Positions 53,501-64,000 of a stretch of 64,000 nt of DNA are shown here, in pieces (position 1 is the stretch's first letter; each line of letters begins with the position of its first letter). Source of the DNA: Nematostella vectensis (lineage: Eukaryota; Cnidaria; Anthozoa; Actiniaria; Edwardsiidae); assembly GCF_932526225.1 (NCBI RefSeq), contig NC_064047.1, forward strand, positions 8,145,494 to 8,209,493, given 5' to 3'. A program made the translations under genes and the position numbers. The notes beneath the pieces are model-generated. The model did not search any database and was not told the origin of the DNA. It saw nothing but the letters and a program-made list of their open reading frames with translations.

Positions 53501-55747
53501 ATGGTTCGTAGAGTTATACCGCTCTGAAGTCAAAGCAATAGAATCCTGATGCTTCATCTCATGTCTATGATTTTCAGCATTCTCGACTTTGGTGCCCTGC
53601 TGGGCAGTGTTAGATCCAGGACTTTGCATTGGAGGTCCTTCAAAGAGTTGATATTGATGCGCCCTTCCACGCTGATCAGCAATATTTAAGCTGGATAAAT
53701 GACCATAATAAGCATTTGGGGGTATCCCACCGCCACCCCCAGCTTGATCATGTCGACCTCCAATAGTCGTGCTTGGCATCTGGGGTGCGGTACCTCTATT
53801 AAAACCATAAGCTGCATTTGTAGTGGTCACCTGAGGGCTGTTTGTAATATACGCCGCTCTACTTGTAGGGTGAGGTGCTGCTATACCTTGTAAGGGACGC
53901 TCGGTGTGGGTAACAGCAGAGGGCGTAGATTCACCACAAGTCACTACATGCATAGGTGCAGGGGGTTGCTTCTTCGCGCCCTTTTCGTCATTCTGCGGCT
54001 TGATTTGCGAGTACACAGACTTTGGGACTACCATACTGGTGCTCTTTCCTGGACTTGGGCTATGGACCGAGTTGTTGTTTTTGTTGTCTGGTCTTCCAAC
54101 TACATTGAGGCTTTGTCCCTGGATTCCAGATACTGCTTTCGAAGCAGCCTGCGCTGCAGGAGTGGCAACACCCGGACCTGACACAACTGGTGGGACGGTG
54201 TTCTGCGCAGCATTGGCTGCAGCTATGCGGCTATTATACAAGTTCACATAATTCTTACAGCTCTCCTTCTCAATGGTCACCAACTGACCAGTAAGGCCAT
54301 CATCAAATTCGATACTGTCAGAAAATGTGACCTTGCGGCGTCCTGCGGACGCCACCTTTGACCTCTTGTTGATAATACCTGTGACAGGTGTGGTAGGCTT
54401 CTGTGTTAGTCTTTTTGAGGTTGTCGTAGCATCCGGCAGTACTTCGTCTAGACTATCCAGACTAGTTAGACTTCCAGCCGGTGACTCATGCCCCATGGTG
54501 GATGGCAGCGCTCCATCCGTGCATTCATCATTGTCGTCCATGAATGCAAGTTTCGGAGCCGCATTGTGTATGACATCCTGTCTGAGTCTCTCTTCTTCTT
54601 CTCTCTTTTGTGCGTTCTCGTCCTCTATGCAAACATTGTTGTTTTGGAGGTGATAAGCTTGCTCGTTATAGTGTTGGGAATAGTTTCCTGGATACCCAGC
54701 AGTAACTGGTCCGTATCCAGTATTCATCTGTCCAGGTCCATTATAACCTATATCGTACACTGGATTATCAGGTCCATAACCTGTTTTACCTAGGCCACGA
54801 CCAGTTTCACACAGTCCATAACCATTATTCATTTCATACCCTTGTCCATAATGGCTTCTACCGAGACTGTTATCTGAAGAAGGTGCAATGAACTGGCTTC
54901 TATAGTGCATGTAGTTGTCAAATGCTTCAGGGTTATTGATCAGTTCTAGAGCATCTTCAAGTGCTGGAACAGTAGGTATCACACCATTCTGCAACTGTGA
55001 TATTCTGCCATCACTATGTTGACTTTGCTGTGAATCTAAAGGCAATAACTTTACCTTCAGGGACAGTAATAAAAAAAACCTTTTCATATATAGGGAGATT
55101 AACAGGGGAAAGGGGTCTGTGAATAAGTCTTTTCGTAGAGATGATCTTTTGAGAGAGATTTGGCAGCTTCGAGTAAGACCCTGGATCCACTAATGATGAC
55201 ACTAGATTTCTAATGTATCCATAGTAATGGCTCTACCTGTGTTGCTGTGTACACTGCTTTCTGGAGGTGTCTTCTTCTTGAGACCATCCTTCTGGAACTT
55301 TCTAGTTGCTTCCTCCTTCTGGTTGTGTCTCTCAGCAAGGATAGCTGCTCGCTCCCTTTCTTCTGCTGCTTCTTTCTGCTTCTTCTTCTCTTCTAGATTC
55401 CTTTTTAACATTCAAGAGTTATAAGGTTAGTATATTCATAGGTATCAAGCTTAAAAGAGACCAAAGGAATATTCTTATGAGAGCTTTCAGATAAAAGAAA
55501 GAACAAACCAGAATGACACAATAAAAGTAGGATTAATTTCTTATGTGCATATATATACACAGGGGAAAACAAAAGCAGAATACCCCTTTGCAAATTCCTG
55601 GGTAACACCTGGCCCATTCCTTACTTTCGCCTCTTGTTGGTCTCCCGTGACAGCTGCCTAGCCCTATCCCGCAACTCCTCACTTTCCGGCCGTGTTTGCT
55701 CTTTCAACTTTTCCAACTGTTCACTCTGAATGGACTTGTACTTTTCA
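50524..55747 (-). CDS. CEP126: CEP126-like centrosomal/ciliary-base protein (5' exon not found)
   Basis: Exons: 55625-55747, 55237-55400, 51586-55035 (1149 full codons), 50973-51092 and 50524-50696, all with matching phases. The first two encode coiled coil (QSEQLEKLKEQTRPESEELR, then NLEEKKKQKEAAEERERA) leading into EEATRKFQKD and VPALEDALELINNPEAF. This order matches vertebrate CEP126: coiled coil, a K-x-x-E-x-T-x-K-F-Q motif, then PPLEEAL. The huge middle exon is low in predicted order and rich in Ser, Pro, Gln and Gly. The C-terminus has SIEEQRLMQSLDRLNERLK. CEP126 acts at centrosome and cilium base in microtubule organisation. The start exon must lie right of 55747. The family call rests on short motifs. 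Confidence 0.65.
51093..51566. repeat. ~41-bp minisatellite filling a CEP126-like intron
   Basis: Units of GCAATGCACAGAGGAGATAC then TGCGATCAGTACAACATTGAT, about 11 copies. It starts at the acceptor of exon 50973-51092 and ends about 20 bp from the donor of the large exon, so the intron is almost entirely repeat. Confidence 0.85.
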
Positions 55748-55899
55748 CTGATATAATGTCAAGGAATTATTTTTTACAGTGCGCACAGTCTTCTAAATGG
55801 GTAATCAATAAAAAAATTGCTTATTTGTCAAGGGCACACTTCATTTAGATTCACGTTGCTGTGCGTCTCCCATTGCTTTATTAGTGGGTCTTACATCAC

Positions 55900-56720
55900 C
55901 ATAACATCAGAAATGTTGTAAAATAAAGATCTTATCGTCCTTCATGCCATAGGCTGTAATTGCCCTTATAGACCCTAGGATTGTTATTTTTTTTGTTTTA
56001 TTGCCTGTGAGCTTTGTCTCTACAGCCATAACATTTTAGGGTAAGTACTATAAAGCCCCCACATTTGGTCAATATGAGAGCTATATATGCCCTCAATTTT
56101 TTATTGTGATGTATAGAATTTCGAAAGAAAAATGTTGAAAAGGTTATAAAACAATATAGTGAAAAATAGACATCAAGTTTTTTCTTATATCCTTCGTGTA
56201 TTTGTTTCTTGTGCATGCTTATTCATTAAGATGTCATGTTGCTAAAATTGCCTTTTATTTCTTAGGCGTTAATGCCACTTATAGACCCTAGAATTGTTTC
56301 TTTATTGTTTTATTGCCTGTGAGCTTCCTTCCTCAGCCATAACATTGTAGGGAAAATTCTATATAGCCTTCACATTTGGTCAATGTAAGAGCTATATATG
56401 CCCTCAAATTTTTGATTGTCAAGTATAGAATTTCCAAAGAAAATTGTTGACAAGGTTACGGTGAAAAATAGACATCAAGTTTTCCTCATATCCTTTGTGT
56501 CTTTGTTTCGTGCGCATGCTCATATTAAGATGTTATGTTGCTAAAATTGACCTTCATTTCTTAGGCTGTAATGGCACTTATAGACCCTAGAATTGTTTTT
56601 ATTGTTTTATTGCCTGCGAGCTACCCTCTTCAGGAATAACATACTAGTGTAAGTTCTATATAGGAACCACATTTGGTAAATATAAGAGCTATGTACGCCC
56701 TCAATTTTTTTTATTGTCAA
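55900..56720. repeat. Three ~305-bp tandem repeats 5' of the CEP126-like exons
   Basis: The block with CTTATAGACCCTAGAATTGT, TTTATTGCCTGTGAGCT and AGAGCTATATATGCCCTCAA occurs at about 55950, 56265 and 56570, with 10-15% divergence. Confidence 0.8.
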
Positions 56721-59612
56721 GTATTCTTCCAAGAATTTTTACTGAAAACTCAAATGATTTATAATTTCCCTTGAAGGTTCCTCTGTTAGCAGAGCCTTAG
56801 TCCTGTTAAATGTCATAAGTTTACTAAGCTGAGTTGTAGGCATACTGTAAGTGATCTACTGCAAATTAACAGGGAAAACATACATACTTGGAAGTACATT
56901 GGAAAACAAATGTAAACATTTCTGGTAGTGCCAACCAATGACAAATGGGTAAAAAGATTTAATAAAAGTTGCTTGCAAAAAAAACAAATCATTTTGTAGG
57001 AAGCCCTAACAAAACATATTGAATTTTTTTTTGCATGGGAAGAAGTAAGTGTAATTCATTTTATGTATCTTTTCCCCCTAAAATAAAACTGATTATAGAA
57101 AGTTTCTATCTAAAACCTGACACATTACACAAATTATGTTTAAAAAATATCCATTTGTAGGTCTAAATGTAATTAGCCACGATTTGAGGGATTTCTTAAA
57201 GAAAGATTTAGGTAAGGCCTTACCAATAATTCAGCATGATTTAGGCAGTGTTTGTAGAGTTATTTTACCAATCAGTGTTTGTGTTCAACTCAGTCTGTAT
57301 CAGTCTCTTCATATCAGTTTCCTAGGTGCTACAAAGTTGTCTAACAAAAGCTCTACTTCTAGCAAGATTAATAGTTAAATAGCTGATTCTTAAAAAGGAA
57401 CAAAACAACAATGGTATTGTTATCAATAATTAATTGCTTTCAATGCTGTAGCACAGACTTTTAGACTTTCAAACTTATCTGTTCTAACATTAATTAATAA
57501 ATATAAAAAAACTTATTCGTACATATAATAGAATTATATTATAGATGTAAGAACAATTTGTCGTGACTATGAAATTGATGGCATGATATGTTTTGATTGG
57601 TTGTTATAGTTGCATGTGTGGTAGCAATGGAACAAATTCATATATTTTTTATACATTAAAGGGGTAATTTACTATAATAATACGAAAGGTCACACATTCT
57701 ATTTCCACCATTTTCGATATTCTACGGTATTCTCAGATGGGATAGCTACCTTAGAATACCTGTTCATATTAAAACAATCAAGCAAGACTTATCGGAGCTA
57801 CAGTACCAGGGCCTTTTGGAAAATATTCAAAAGTAAACTCTAGTCACATTATAGGGCTAAAAAACTCTACTGGAAGAAACAAAATTCTATGAATTGAGAA
57901 AAAAACTGGTTTGAAAGTGCTGTGAAGTATTCCCAAACATGTCCACATGTCTTATAGTCTAGCGAAGTATTGAAAGAAGAACTGGCTAAAGTTGGTGCTA
58001 GGCTTAAACACAGACATATACATTCAATTTTGCAAATGTTAACAAAGACAAGTTTAAGTTTAATATTCCTAACAAGAAATTCTTTAAGTATAAAACAAGC
58101 TTGTTTGAGTGTATTTCCAAACATTTTTCACAAAAATTTGTGATAAAACCACCACCATGATTGTTTCAATCACTTGTGAATTCTTCTATGACACATGTCA
58201 GGGCCATATCGATATCTCACGACCAAATACCCTAATATCTAATACCATCAACACAAATCAATTTGCATCTATTAATAAAGAAACCCCAAAAATAACTCAA
58301 ATAGGAAATCGGAAAAATAAAGCTTAGTGATTGTTCTCATATCATTCTCAAAAAAATTTTTTCAGCAACTTTTAAGATAATTTTCTAACATTTTGAAAGC
58401 TCTATAAACTGAGCTCATGCAAATAAATCTAGGTAACTAAGTTATATCTTTAGCCTAGAGGTGATATAAAAGAAATGGTAAAAGTACTGTGAGATAACAA
58501 AAATTTAGTAACATGAAATTTTATGTATACCAGCTACCAGGGATTTATGCTTCGGCATTTAGATGAAAAAGTGTTAAAAGCAAGTGTAAAAACTACAATA
58601 AAACACCACAATAGAGTACTAGTTACTGAAGAAGAAGAACGTCTAGACAAAGTGCTGAAAACTCTTTTTAGACGATAAATGTTGTGGGTTTTTTCAATCC
58701 CAATGTGTGATCGTTAAAAATATTGATAAAGGCAGCAGAATTAGCTTGACTCAACAACAACAGCACGAAATGAGCAACATGGTAAGAGACAAAGCATAAT
58801 TTCAACCTCAAGTACAAAGAAAAGCAACCTATAGTCAAATTATATAGAATATTCTAAACCATAGTCAAAATTATCAAATATAGCAAGCAATTTTCGCAGT
58901 AGTAACGTTACGAGATGTGAGCGCTAAGATTTCCAAAGGATACGAGTACGCGCCTCTTATCATAGCGTCGTGGCGCGAATATTCCGTTTATATTCTGCCA
59001 TTCCTATTTCTGAATCTTTCAGCCTTCATGATCACAGTTTTCTTGGACAACAGAGCTCTATTTTTGGCATAAACACGGTTAATAACCAGTCGTGTATACC
59101 GACATGGCAACAGTTAGAGCAAATGTTTATATGTCCAGGCGCCCGCGGTACCATGGGTAATGGCGCAAGGTCTCATGGGAATTGGCAGATAATATTTAAA
59201 AAAGAAAAAATAAGAATAAATTAAGAGAGAATATTATTCCCGAACAGAGATTTTAAAGTTGATAATAAGAATACTATGTCCTCATAAATAACTTAGGTTT
59301 ATTTGAAAATAAAATAATACTTTTTCGGGTTTTGCTGACAATCGAACCTAAAATCCCACCTTTTATAAATTGCAAGTTATTGTAGATAATTTACTCTTAT
59401 TATTTATGAGTATATGTAAACAGCTTTCCAAAACTTTAAAAAAATGGCATATTTTTGTAGAGGGAGACTGGGGTTATAAAGACATCTTCAGCGGTCAGCG
59501 GCGAATTATGTAATAGTATTGTACTTGGTGGACTTGTCCCAATAGCACATATATTTCAATAACTTCTGCTAAAAGAACAGCTTTGAAGTATCAACCTTGC
59601 CGGCAAGGAAAG
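56721..59612. other. Intron or intergenic region between CEP126-like and NDUFAF4
   Basis: AT-rich sequence with no recognised exon. The missing first exon of the CEP126-like gene (minus strand, must end in phase 2) and the head-to-head promoters of both genes should be here. I could not find an ATG with a fitting donor. Confidence 0.4.
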
Positions 59613-61756
59613 ATGGGTTCGCGAATTTCTCGAATGTTGAGAAAGCCGCTTGAAACGGGAAGACGGTTGGATAAGGTACTGGAAAGCAAACCAGTGGTGG
59701 CGCCAAAGCACCCATCGACAAGGGACACGCTAGAGAGGTTGAAAAGCGGTGAGTTTGTAGAAACATGTCTTTCTTTGCATGCAACATACAAGGAACATCT
59801 CCTCGAATTCTTTTTTTGACTTGTTAATGTTATTGTTAGCCTTTGCCGATCACTAAACCCTTCTCATCAATTCCCAAAGACCGTTTATCGCAGTAGTTCT
59901 AGAAGAAGTGGAACATTATCTACCCGCATTTCCGTTGGCTTAACTCCATTTATGATCCCTAAATGAATCAAATACAAGTTTCATTAAGCTTAACTTAATT
60001 ATATAATTTCGCCTCCTGGATCGCACGCTAAATTACAGTAACGATAGGAAGGAGGAAGAGGGAGGGGTGTTGCGTCCTGCAGGTAACCACACAGTAAGAA
60101 TGTATGAAGGGGTGGTCAACTGTCGGACGTAAAGTCTTCATAACCTTATCTATACCCCCTGTTTATATACCCCCAATATCTAATAAGGCCAGGCTAAAAA
60201 TTCAGGGGAGGTGTTTGAGATGTTGGATAGTCTGCTTGGATAAAAGAATCAAGTTTATACCTGTTTATACCTGAACCTGGCGTGCTGGGGTGGGGGTTAT
60301 TACCCAATATCTAATAAGGCCAGGCCAAAAATTCAGGGGAGGTGTTTGAGATGTTGGATAGTCTGCTTGGATAAAAGAATCAAGTTCCACTGCAAATTGG
60401 GCCAAGAGAAAAATTTATTTCTATGGGTATCCCCCCGACACAAAATCCTGGCTATCAGCCTGGAGGAAAATTTGACATATACACTTTGCTCACTGTCTCA
60501 TAAGGCCAAAAACTCACTGTTCAAGCAGGAGAGAATTTTGCCTTGGTTGCTCATGAGATGTGAGTTTGTTTAATCAATTTCTTTACACCTTGGGATCTTG
60601 GCCCACGATCCAGTGAGGAAAATGCACATTTGAGATATTCCTTACTGTGTGCATCAGGCTAAAGGGCCTAACCCTAACTTTCTTATACAGCAAAATGCTG
60701 AATTTCTTCACCCGGTGAAAGAACTGTTCTGTTGTAAAACAGTGCTGTGACCTTATATCTGCTTGAAACATGTTTGGGCACTTGGAACATTGATTTAATA
60801 AAAATAAAAAAAAAACTTTTTTTAGTTAAACTACAATGCCAATCGCCGGTGAAGATGCAACAGATCTTAAATTCTAACCTACAGTATACTTAACCTTAAC
60901 CTACAGTATATTTAAGCATTATATTTGTTGTACCCCCTTAACCATGTTTTGAACATAAATTTGCCTTGCTTTTGGTGTTTGCAGAGACTGAGCATAAATT
61001 CAAAGAAAGAGATAGTAAAGATGACCAGTTTCTACACAAGTTGAAAGTTCTTAGAGTGGAATCCTCTGACTTGAAAATGCCACAGGTGAGCTGGAATTTC
61101 AATTGTATATGAGGTGACTGCATAGTTTAGGATTCAACTTGCAAATATAGTCTTTGGTTTCTCAGAAATTCTGATAATGGTAATTCAGAAATCAGGTTGT
61201 GTTGATGTTTTTGGTATAGCAATGTTTGAAATAAATTTATGAATGAATTATATTGGTAAGCCTGTCTTGGTGTTATTGTGAAGCAATTAAAGTTTGATGC
61301 AGTAACAGTGACAACGCCTCTGGAGTTCCCCTCCTTCTCCAGTGCTCAGCAGTCTTTTCTTATTACCAGCCTCTAGAGAAATTAAAATTTTTAGACATGA
61401 TTGATTGCAGAAGCTGTCTAATTATGAAAAAAAAGTGACACCATTGTGTTACATTACTCGTACGTATTCCTCAATGCCCTTTTTAGTCACCAGATGCTCG
61501 GAAACCACAGGATAGATCAAAGCCAAGCAAATCAACAAGTGGAGGAATTTTGGGAAAGCTAACTTCAAGGGAAATGAGTGAACTTTTTGCGAAAAACATG
61601 GCATCACCAAGTGAATGGAAAGCTAGCACGCTAGCACAGCATTACAAACTGAGTGACCATGATGTGTCAAACCTGTTGAAATACTACAGTGGTTATGCTG
61701 TTGTGGAAAAGGGTCAGTTACCAATGCCACTTAATGAAGTTAAATTCCTGGACTAA
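59613..61756 (+). CDS. NDUFAF4: NDUFAF4, mitochondrial complex I assembly factor
   Basis: Three exons, 59613-59748, 60985-61085 and 61487-61756 (phases 1 and 0), encode 168 residues against 175 in human. The start is MGSRISRMLRKPLE, followed by VVAPKHPSTRDTLERL, which aligns with the human APRHPST block. Then come LHKLKVLRVESSDL and, at the C-terminus, GKLTSREMSELFAK and YKLSDHDVSNLLKYYSGYAV, matching the family's leucine-rich end. The protein works with NDUFAF3 in early assembly of the complex I Q-module on the inner mitochondrial membrane. The N-terminal Gly2 is kept, consistent with possible myristoylation. A frame starting 10 codons upstream at 59583 exists but lacks family support. AATAAA signals at 62263-62268 and 62528-62533 are candidates. 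Confidence 0.93.
60175..60386. repeat. ~128-bp tandem duplication in NDUFAF4 intron 1
   Basis: The block ATATCTAATAAGGCCAGGC through TGCTTGGATAAAAGAATCAA occurs at about 60177 and again at about 60306, nearly identical over 80 bp, indicating a recent duplication. Confidence 0.85.
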
Positions 61757-62936
61757 AGGGATTTTGTCTGGTTTAAAATGAGAGAATTAACTAAACAGAA
61801 TTGATGGTGGAAGGTTGATGAACCATAAAAAAGATCAGAGCCTTGTTAAGAAAGGCTGAAAACCTGGTCATAGATACCACCATGCCAGGAGAAAATATAA
61901 GCAATGCTCTGTATCAAAGGTATTTTTAAATTCTCTGCATTGTCTAGCTTGCATAACAAGAACATGGACAGTAAAACCATTATTGCTTGGACCTTTAATT
62001 TGACTAACAAAAGCAACAATGCTCTAGAAACCAGGGTTAATCGCTATACTACCATCTGATTCACAAAGGCCAATGTATAGTACAGTGCTCCCCTTGAAGG
62101 AGAGGGTGAATTGATGTGAGGCTTCAAATTGATTCTAGGTGTTACCAAGGATTTGGTTTGCCATAAACTAAAACTAGAATTTTGTTAAACAACAGGTTTT
62201 TATTATCTATTTACATTTGCTGTACAGAAGAAATACATTGACTGACCAAGAAGAACCTCATTAATAAATCTCCAGGAGGTCTACACCTGTTCCCACTGTA
62301 TGTTGTTTTTATCATTTTGTTTTCTATCTATAATACTATTATAAATTTTTATAATTTCTCCATATCAAGTTTTGGTGCTGGTGGTCAGAGGCCTGTATTA
62401 GCACTGATGGTCTGTACTGATGTGAGTACAGAAACATTCAGGGTGCAATATCAGTCACTTGAAGTAAAGGCTCATGTATGCTTCTCTGAATCGCTGCTTT
62501 CTTAGATCTTTTTCTGTTTTGAGCTGCAATAAAGAAAGGTGATGTAAGCAATCATTGAGCATCCTTAGCATGTCGGTCCACCGGACATAGTATAATTTGA
62601 AACTTGGCTATGTACTGAATGTGAGGTTTTGTAACCAAATGTTGGTTATGTTGGTATTTCCAACATAAAGTTTACTGTCTTACAACCGCCTGAAGCTCCA
62701 TGAGAAACTGTATAAATAAATAAATAAATACCTGTAGTTTGGCATTTGTTCCTTCGTGGTCGTGAATAAGTGAGCAGTCTCGAACCTTATAGAATTTTTG
62801 AAGATAACTAAAAAGATAATGAAACTTTAGTTAAAAAAAGGAATAAATTTAATCACACAAGCACTAGACCTTACCACTGAATCACAACTTTTTTTATCCT
62901 TTATATTATACCCTCCCTAACAGCATAGCTCTTTAA
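61757..62936. other. 3' flank of NDUFAF4
   Basis: 3'UTR and intergenic. It contains a TAAATAAATAAATA microsatellite near 62716 and no recognised gene. The facing gene is convergent. Confidence 0.45.
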
Positions 62937-64000
62937 CTACTCTTCAGTTCCTAAACACTCTTTATTAGTTCCACACCTTCTGGGATATTTAGTTCCACTT
63001 TCCAGTAGCTGATTATAACATTTCCGACAGAAGTGCTTCTTTTTGTACTCGTAGTAGTCACCAATTGGATGGTTCTTACAGTTTTTACACTAGGAAAGAC
63101 ACAGAGTATTTGTTAGATTTATTTGTTAGATTACAAAAAAATAGAATAAGAAATTACTAAAATATTTATACTGTAGCACTACATAACTAATATATCACTA
63201 GCCAGCGCTAACCCTGGATTGGCTGAGGGGGTGCACAGTCATAGACAATTTGAATATTCCTTAGTAAGAAATGAACCACTTTTTGGTCACCAAGGGGGGT
63301 GCACACCCTGAGCAACTAAATGTGTATGCATCTGACTATCTTTTCTGTTCACTTACAGTGTCTCTTTCTCCAAAGTTGTTGCACTTGATTTGTACTGAGT
63401 TTATGAGGGTCTGAGGACCCCCAAATGAGCCATGGTATTTAATCTTTCGGTTGCTCTCAACATCATGTTCATATGAGCCAGCACTATGGAGTATAAAAAT
63501 AATTATCAAAGTGGGGGCCTTTAAGAAGATCATATTCCCAGCAAAAACAAGCAAACAACCTACTAAAAAAACTACTGTCAGAATAATGTATTTGTAATAA
63601 ATTTGTATTAAAAACATTCTTACCCTGGTAAAGCTTCTTTGGCCTATAAAAAAAGTTAAGCTTTGTCAGTTATCTTTTTAACTTAAATTATATAAAAGTT
63701 AGGGGAAAACATTACTAGGCTGGCATTTTGTAAGCTAGAATGCTAAATACTTTTTATTCCTAGGTAAACCACCAGCAAAAAACCTTTTCTAAAATTTGTT
63801 TCTACATATCAGTAATGTTATGACCCCACCTAACACTTTGGTCCAAAGGTGTCCCTCACTAAGGAGAAAACATCTAAAACTGTCTTTATCAAATTCCTAA
63901 TACAAATAATAATTATTCACTAAGGACATAAAGTACCTGTGCAGTTTCTCTAAATCTGTTGGCCCCAACACTGAAAGGTTTAAATGCAGGATCAAACTCT
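62937..64000 (-). CDS. 3' part of an unidentified protein with a PGxGSY motif and cysteine-rich end
   Basis: Exons from the right edge: 63937-64000 (partial), 63624-63643 (a 20-nt microexon), 63357-63483 and 62937-63089, phases 0, 2 and 0. The visible protein reads FDPAFKPFSVGANRFRETAQ, AKEALPG, AGSYEHDVESNRKIKYHGSF, then GGPQTLINSVQIKCNNFGER. The LPGAGSY step and KYHGSFGGP resemble STPG/SHIPPO repeats of axonemal proteins. The last exon has CKNCKNHPIGDYYEYKKKHF, CRKCYNQLLESGTKYPRRCG and TNKECLGTEE, with two CxxC pairs and a further Cys pair that could bind zinc. I do not recognise the protein. A ciliary role is inference from the PGxGSY motif only. Confidence 0.6.
63205..63320. repeat. Dispersed repeat shared with 25425-25520
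   Basis: GGATTGGCTGAGGGGG and CCACTTTTTGGTCACCAAGG occur here. Close variants (GGATTGGCTGAGGGGG, CACTTTTTGTCCACCAAGG) occur near 25431-25490, so both are copies of one interspersed element of unknown class. Confidence 0.6.

Overview
The window looks like nuclear DNA of an early-branching animal, most likely a sea anemone close to Nematostella vectensis. That assignment is inference. The basis is many short exons with GT-AG introns, clear orthologues of vertebrate genes that keep vertebrate-like intron phases, AT-rich introns full of small inverted-repeat transposons and minisatellites, and a CR1/L2-type retrotransposon. I built the gene models by hand. Each exon was required to have an acceptor, a donor and matching phase with its neighbours.

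Layout from left to right. 105-3573 (minus) is the N-terminal, ankyrin-repeat part of a TRPV-type cation channel that runs off the left edge. 3574-8506 is gene-poor and carries a 952-bp foldback element with a 9-bp target duplication. 8507-12063 (minus) is a three-exon FAM162 (UPF0389) mitochondrial membrane protein. 13364-15519 (plus) is a two-exon fatty-acid amide hydrolase of FAAH2 type with its Ser-Ser-Lys triad intact. 16565-46669 (minus) is a full-length myosin VI gene: 32 coding exons joined in frame to 1233 residues, with P-loop, reverse-gear insert, IQ motif, charged helix and cargo-binding tail. 47290-48780 is a large minisatellite. 50524-55747 (minus) is most of a CEP126-like centrosomal protein gene. 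59613-61756 (plus) is the complex I assembly factor NDUFAF4. 62937-64000 (minus) is the 3' end of an unidentified gene for a protein with a SHIPPO-like PGxGSY motif and a cysteine-rich C-terminus.

The myosin VI introns are the most unusual part. At four exons (10, 13, 15 and 30) the last 12-25 coding bases, the 5' splice site and the start of the intron are tandemly copied just downstream of the exon, and most copies keep a usable GT donor. Exon 27 shows the same thing with decayed donors, and arrays also abut exons 14 and 25. The exon 30 array is split by a 5'-truncated CR1-like element. One intron also hosts two small divergent genes. Their last ~28 codons are nearly identical in DNA and resemble the PCNA-binding/degron tail of p21, while the rest of the two proteins is unrelated.

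The genes do not form a pathway. They are ordinary housekeeping, cytoskeletal, ciliary/centrosomal and sensory genes side by side. Limits: no searches were run, the first exon of the CEP126-like gene was not found, and most small-transposon family names are inferred from termini and target duplications only.
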